From contig NZ_VOSW01000032.1 of the NCBI RefSeq assembly GCF_009690905.1, positions 1 through 64,000 of the forward strand: a stretch of DNA of 64,000 nt, written 5' to 3'. The stretch is from Paraburkholderia madseniana (lineage in GTDB: Bacteria > Pseudomonadota > Gammaproteobacteria > Burkholderiales > Burkholderiaceae). Under the pieces are notes generated by a model that did not search any database, was not told where the DNA came from, and saw only the letters and a program-made list of their open reading frames with translations. Made by a program: the position numbers and the translations under genes. Below are positions 61,690-64,000 of this stretch, one piece after another. Numbering within the stretch: the stretch's first letter is position 1; every line of letters begins with the position of its first letter.

Positions 61690-62582
61690 GTGCGACACGT
61701 AACGCCGTCCGCCGGACGTAAATCGGCAACGTAGTTGACGGCAAAGCTCTTTCTTGTCTTGTCACATTCTGGATCTTTCGAAATGTGACCTGCTGTACGA
61801 CCAGCAGTTGCCTATCCGGACGTGCGCGATTGGCAACGATCGGGTTCGAAGCTTCGGAGACAACGTACCCTTCAGCAGACGGTTCACCGTGGCGACACGG
61901 CAGGAATCGACACTGCCAGCAGCCGAGCGGTGTGGGGGCAAGGCAAGTTCCGCAAGCGTAACGTATGTGAACCGCTGTACAAACCTCGTAAGAACTGATG
62001 AGCCAAAGCTGCTGTGAGGCTCGAACCAAAAGGTAGGTAGCCGGTTGCCTCTTTGTCATTTGGGGGCACGTCGTCGCGAGTGCTACCGGGGGAGAGGCGG
62101 ACGCTAAACGGACAGGCGCAAGTGTATCTTTGTTGCGTCGGCAAGACTGGGAACGTGGTAAGCCCGACTCATCGCCAACCCCACAGAGCATCGTCAGATG
62201 GCAGGCAAACCGCAAGGAGCGCTGTTGGTGGAGCGGGTAAGAGAATGCGGAGAAAGCGAACGGCAAGCTGTAACGGCTTGCATAGGGGTTCGAACTTTGC
62301 CCTGACCCGAAAGGGTGCAGACTTCCGTGTGGTGCAGCTGTCGCAGGCCCGTGTTCGAGATTCGATAGAGGGCAGCTTGAGAGAGACCGGCAAACGCCGG
62401 TTCAGCGTCCTTGTTCCGAAAACGGAATGGATTAACGATGCGATGTTTGCGAAGGGCTTGTGGAGTTTGACAAGGCCGGCGTTAGCGCGACGCTTAATGC
62501 TGTGCGCGAGCCTTGTGCGGTGAAAGTCGCTCGCAGGGTTCTTCGGGGGCCGTGTTCCCGAGAAGGAATGCGGCCACCCTCT
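61690..62582 (+). mobile_element. ORF-less group II intron inserted antisense into cydA
   Basis: The 893-nt element starts with GTGCGAC, the group II 5' consensus, and ends in a complete domain V and VI. Its edges are defined by the codon-exact restoration of cydA. The CGTCC-GC-CGGACG hairpin near the 5' end fits domain I. The longest frame (62053-62523, 156 codons) shows no reverse transcriptase or maturase motif, and the whole element is too short to hold one, so domain IV must be reduced. Mobility and splicing would need a maturase encoded elsewhere. The last bases are CT rather than the usual AY. IBS1 would be CATGAT in the left flank; I found no exact EBS1 by eye. Confidence 0.9.
62508..62582 (+). 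ncRNA. Group II intron domains V and VI (ribozyme core)
   Basis: Domain V is 62508-62541, 34 nt: a lower stem GAGCCTTGT/GCAGGGTTC (9 bp, with the catalytic AGC triad), a 2-nt TC bulge and an upper stem GCGGT/GTCGC closed by GAAA. After a TTC joiner, domain VI (62545-62579) pairs GGG-GGCCG-TG-TTCC with GGAA-TG-CGGCC-A-CCC. The single bulged A at 62576 is in the branch-point place, seventh from the intron end. All canonical pairs were checked base by base. Confidence 0.93.
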
Positions 62583-63023
62583 CCAGAACGCCGAGAGCGT
62601 CGTGCCGAGCGCCACCATTGCGGTGGAAAACAGGTAGAAGCCCGGCCTCACCCTGCTCTTGCCGAACAGCAGCACGCCGAAAAACGACGCCTCCAGCATG
62701 AAGGCCGTAAAAGTCTCATAGGACAACAGCGGCCCCTGAATCGGCCCCGAAAGCCGCGAGAGTTCGCTCCAGTTCGTGCCGAACTCGAAAGCCAGCACGA
62801 TCCCGGAGACCACGCCCATGCCGAATGCGATCCCGAAGATCTTCAGCCAGAAGTCGAATACCCGGCGGTACGCGGGCCGCCCGGTGATCAGGTGCAGCGC
62901 TTCTAGTACCGTCAGCCACGCCGCCAGCCCGATCGTGAACGACGGGAAGATGATGTGGAACGATACGGTGAAGGCGAATTGCAGTCTCGACAGCATGAGT
63001 GCGGTGGTGTCCATTTCACTCCC

Positions 63024-64000
63024 CTAGCGCCACAGGTTGGTTTGCGCGAGATCGATCACCTGGTCCGCTTGTCCGTTCAGGATTGCCTTGACCATATAAA
63101 GCGAGAACCCCTTTGCCATTTCGAGGTTGACCGCGGGGGGCATCGCCAGCTCCATCCGGTTCACGACCGCGTCGATCAGCACCGGACCGTCGTGGTCGAA
63201 CGCCGCGGCGATGCCGGGCTCGACATCGTCTGGCTTTTCAAGGCGGATACCGCGGATACCCACGGCTTCGGCCATCGCGGCGAAATTCGGGTTGTTCAGC
63301 TCGGTGCCGATCGGCACGAACGACGTGGACTTCTGTTCGAGTTCGATGAAGCCGAGCGCGCCGTTGTTGAACACCACCACCTTGACCGGCAGGCCGAGTT
63401 GCGCAAGGCTCAGGAAATCGCCCATCAGCATCGCGAAACCGCCGTCGCCCGACATGGAGATCACCTGGCGGTGGGGAAAGGCCGCCTGTGCGCCGATCGC
63501 CTGCGCCATGGCGTTGGCCATCGAGCCGTGCCAGAACGACCCTATCAGCCGGCGCTTGCCGTTCATCGCGAGGTAGCGCGCGCCCCATACCGTCGGTAAG
63601 CCAACATCGCAGGTAAACACCGCGTCTTCCGTTGCATGGTCACCGATGGCTTTGGCAACCTGCTGCGGATGGATCAACGACTTCCTGGCACTGGTCTGCG
63701 CAAGCGCGTCGAGATCCTTGCGCGCCTTCCGGTAATGCTGCTGCGCCTGCGTAAGATGCGCGGCGTCGGTCTTCTCCTGCAGCTTCGGCATCAGCGCCGT
63801 GAGCGTCGCCTTCACGTCGCCGACAATGCCCAGATCGATCGGCGTGCGGCGCCCGAGATTACCAGGGCGGATGTCGATCTGGACGATGCGCGTGCCCGTT
63901 TTGCGAGGATAGAACTGGCTATAGGGAAAGTCCGTTCCCAGCATCAGCAGCAGATCGCAATCGAGCATTGCGTAGTAGCCCGATGAGAATCCGATCAGGC
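63024..64000 (-). CDS. poxB: Pyruvate:quinone oxidoreductase (PoxB-like), C-terminal part, cut by the window edge
   Basis: Only the last 325 codons are in view; the reading frame continues past 64000 (LIGFSSGYYAMLDCD at the edge). Visible are the FAD-domain end (LMLGTDFPYSQFYP; VQIDIRPGNLGRR) and the thiamine-diphosphate domain (SFWHGSMANAMAQAIGAQAA; MSGDGGFAMLMGD with GDGG; VVFNNGALGFIELEQ). PoxB oxidises pyruvate to acetate and CO2 and gives electrons to quinone. It ends 9 bp before the interrupted cydA, so a poxB-cydAB transcript is likely. The start is outside the window. Confidence 0.9.
   Translation of the reverse strand, partial: LIGFSSGYYAMLDCDLLLMLGTDFPYSQFYPRKTGTRIVQIDIRPGNLGRRTPIDLGIVGDVKATLTALMPKLQEKTDAAHLTQAQQHYRKARKDLDALAQTSARKSLIHPQQVAKAIGDHATEDAVFTCDVGLPTVWGARYLAMNGKRRLIGSFWHGSMANAMAQAIGAQAAFPHRQVISMSGDGGFAMLMGDFLSLAQLGLPVKVVVFNNGALGFIELEQKSTSFVPIGTELNNPNFAAMAEAVGIRGIRLEKPDDVEPGIAAAFDHDGPVLIDAVVNRMELAMPPAVNLEMAKGFSLYMVKAILNGQADQVIDLAQTNLWR

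Larger units (their letters stand above)
60730..63014 (-). pseudogene. cydA: Cytochrome bd oxidase subunit I (CydA/CioA), split by an antisense group II intron
   Basis: CydA carries the b558, b595 and d hemes and oxidises quinol. The 5' part (62583-63014) encodes residues 1-144, ending TTLSAFW. The 3' part (60730-61689) resumes IMVNNSWMQYPVG and runs to the stop. Joining them restores the family-typical LSAFWIMVNNSWMQ and a 463-aa protein with GRQPWTVYG, the full CioA length. The 893 bp between is a group II intron lying in the opposite direction, so splicing from cydA mRNA is impossible. As read, the 5' part continues 137 codons into the intron complement (281 aa, stop at 62169). An ATG at 61698 could start a downstream fragment without the N-terminal heme region. 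The poxB gene upstream ends 9 bp before the cydA start. Confidence 0.92.

Noticed and set aside
62053..62523. 156-codon frame within the intron
   Set aside because: Has no reverse transcriptase, maturase or endonuclease motif and overlaps structured ribozyme RNA up to domain V.
61690..62582. Insertion sequence (transposon) in cydA
   Set aside because: No terminal inverted repeats, no target-site duplication and no transposase frame.
60730..63014. Assembly error or simple frameshift splitting cydA
   Set aside because: The insert has defined group II intron ends and folded domains V and VI, and its removal is codon-exact, so a real insertion is the better explanation.
1..64000. CRISPR arrays, tRNA or rRNA genes, prophage genes
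   Set aside because: No regularly spaced repeats, no cloverleaf or rRNA sequence and no phage structural motifs were seen on either strand.

Overview
The window is 64 kb of GC-rich DNA from a Burkholderiaceae chromosome or chromid, most likely Paraburkholderia or a close relative. The evidence is codon use, GTG/TTG starts after GGAG ribosome sites, and gene content: a polyhydroxybutyrate phasin and acetoacetyl-CoA reductase, a CoA-dependent anthranilate pathway, a persulfide dioxygenase-rhodanese fusion, lutABC, CioAB-type cytochrome bd, and many LysR, TetR and AraC regulators. No plasmid or prophage backbone, CRISPR array, rRNA or tRNA was seen.

Layout. 0.6-10 kb: a small membrane protein, a secreted S53 serine-carboxyl peptidase, phasin, phaB and a large GAF/PAS/GGDEF/EAL protein. 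9.7-18.1 kb: an eight-gene operon for aerobic 2-aminobenzoate (anthranilate) breakdown through CoA thioesters (monooxygenase/reductase, SDR, MarR, enoyl-CoA hydratase, acyl-CoA dehydrogenase, thioesterase, RidA, CoA ligase) behind a well-formed sigma-70 promoter. 18.3-21.6 kb: GST, MFS pump and an AraC/GyrI regulator. 21.7-31 kb: an envelope thiol and redox block (exported MsrA, DipZ, a two-component system, 1-Cys peroxiredoxin, persulfide dioxygenase-rhodanese, an OYE-family flavoenzyme and its MerR regulator). 31-34 kb: a lipoprotein, a secreted phosphodiesterase and two small conserved-looking proteins. 34-44 kb: short-chain dehydrogenases, most divergent from their own regulator, plus a soluble chemoreceptor-like protein with inverted domain order and a PaiB/MocR divergent pair. 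43.7-48.8 kb: a tripartite EmrAB-OprM-like pump with a divergent TetR. 50-54 kb: a D-tartrate module (LysR, tarD, dctA). 54-57 kb: another LysR/SDR pair and an orphan response regulator. 56.9-64 kb: lutCBA, cydB, cydA and the 3' part of poxB, all on the minus strand.

The most notable observation is in cydA. The gene is split after codon 144 by an 893-bp insertion. The insertion begins with GTGCG and ends with a foldable group II intron domain V (34 nt) and domain VI with a bulged branch-point A. Deleting it restores cydA exactly, to the codon. The intron lies antisense to cydA, so it cannot be spliced from cydA mRNA, and it has no room for a reverse transcriptase. cydA is therefore annotated as an insertionally inactivated pseudogene, and the element as an ORF-less group II intron that would need a maturase supplied in trans.

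Other points worth attention: a RidA protein in the anthraniloyl-CoA operon, where an enamine intermediate is expected; an exported MsrA with a single catalytic-domain cysteine beside DipZ; a MerR promoter with a 19-bp spacer and perfect dyad; and several clear operator-like repeats next to TetR, LysR and MocR genes. All functional calls come from reading motifs by eye; no database search was run.
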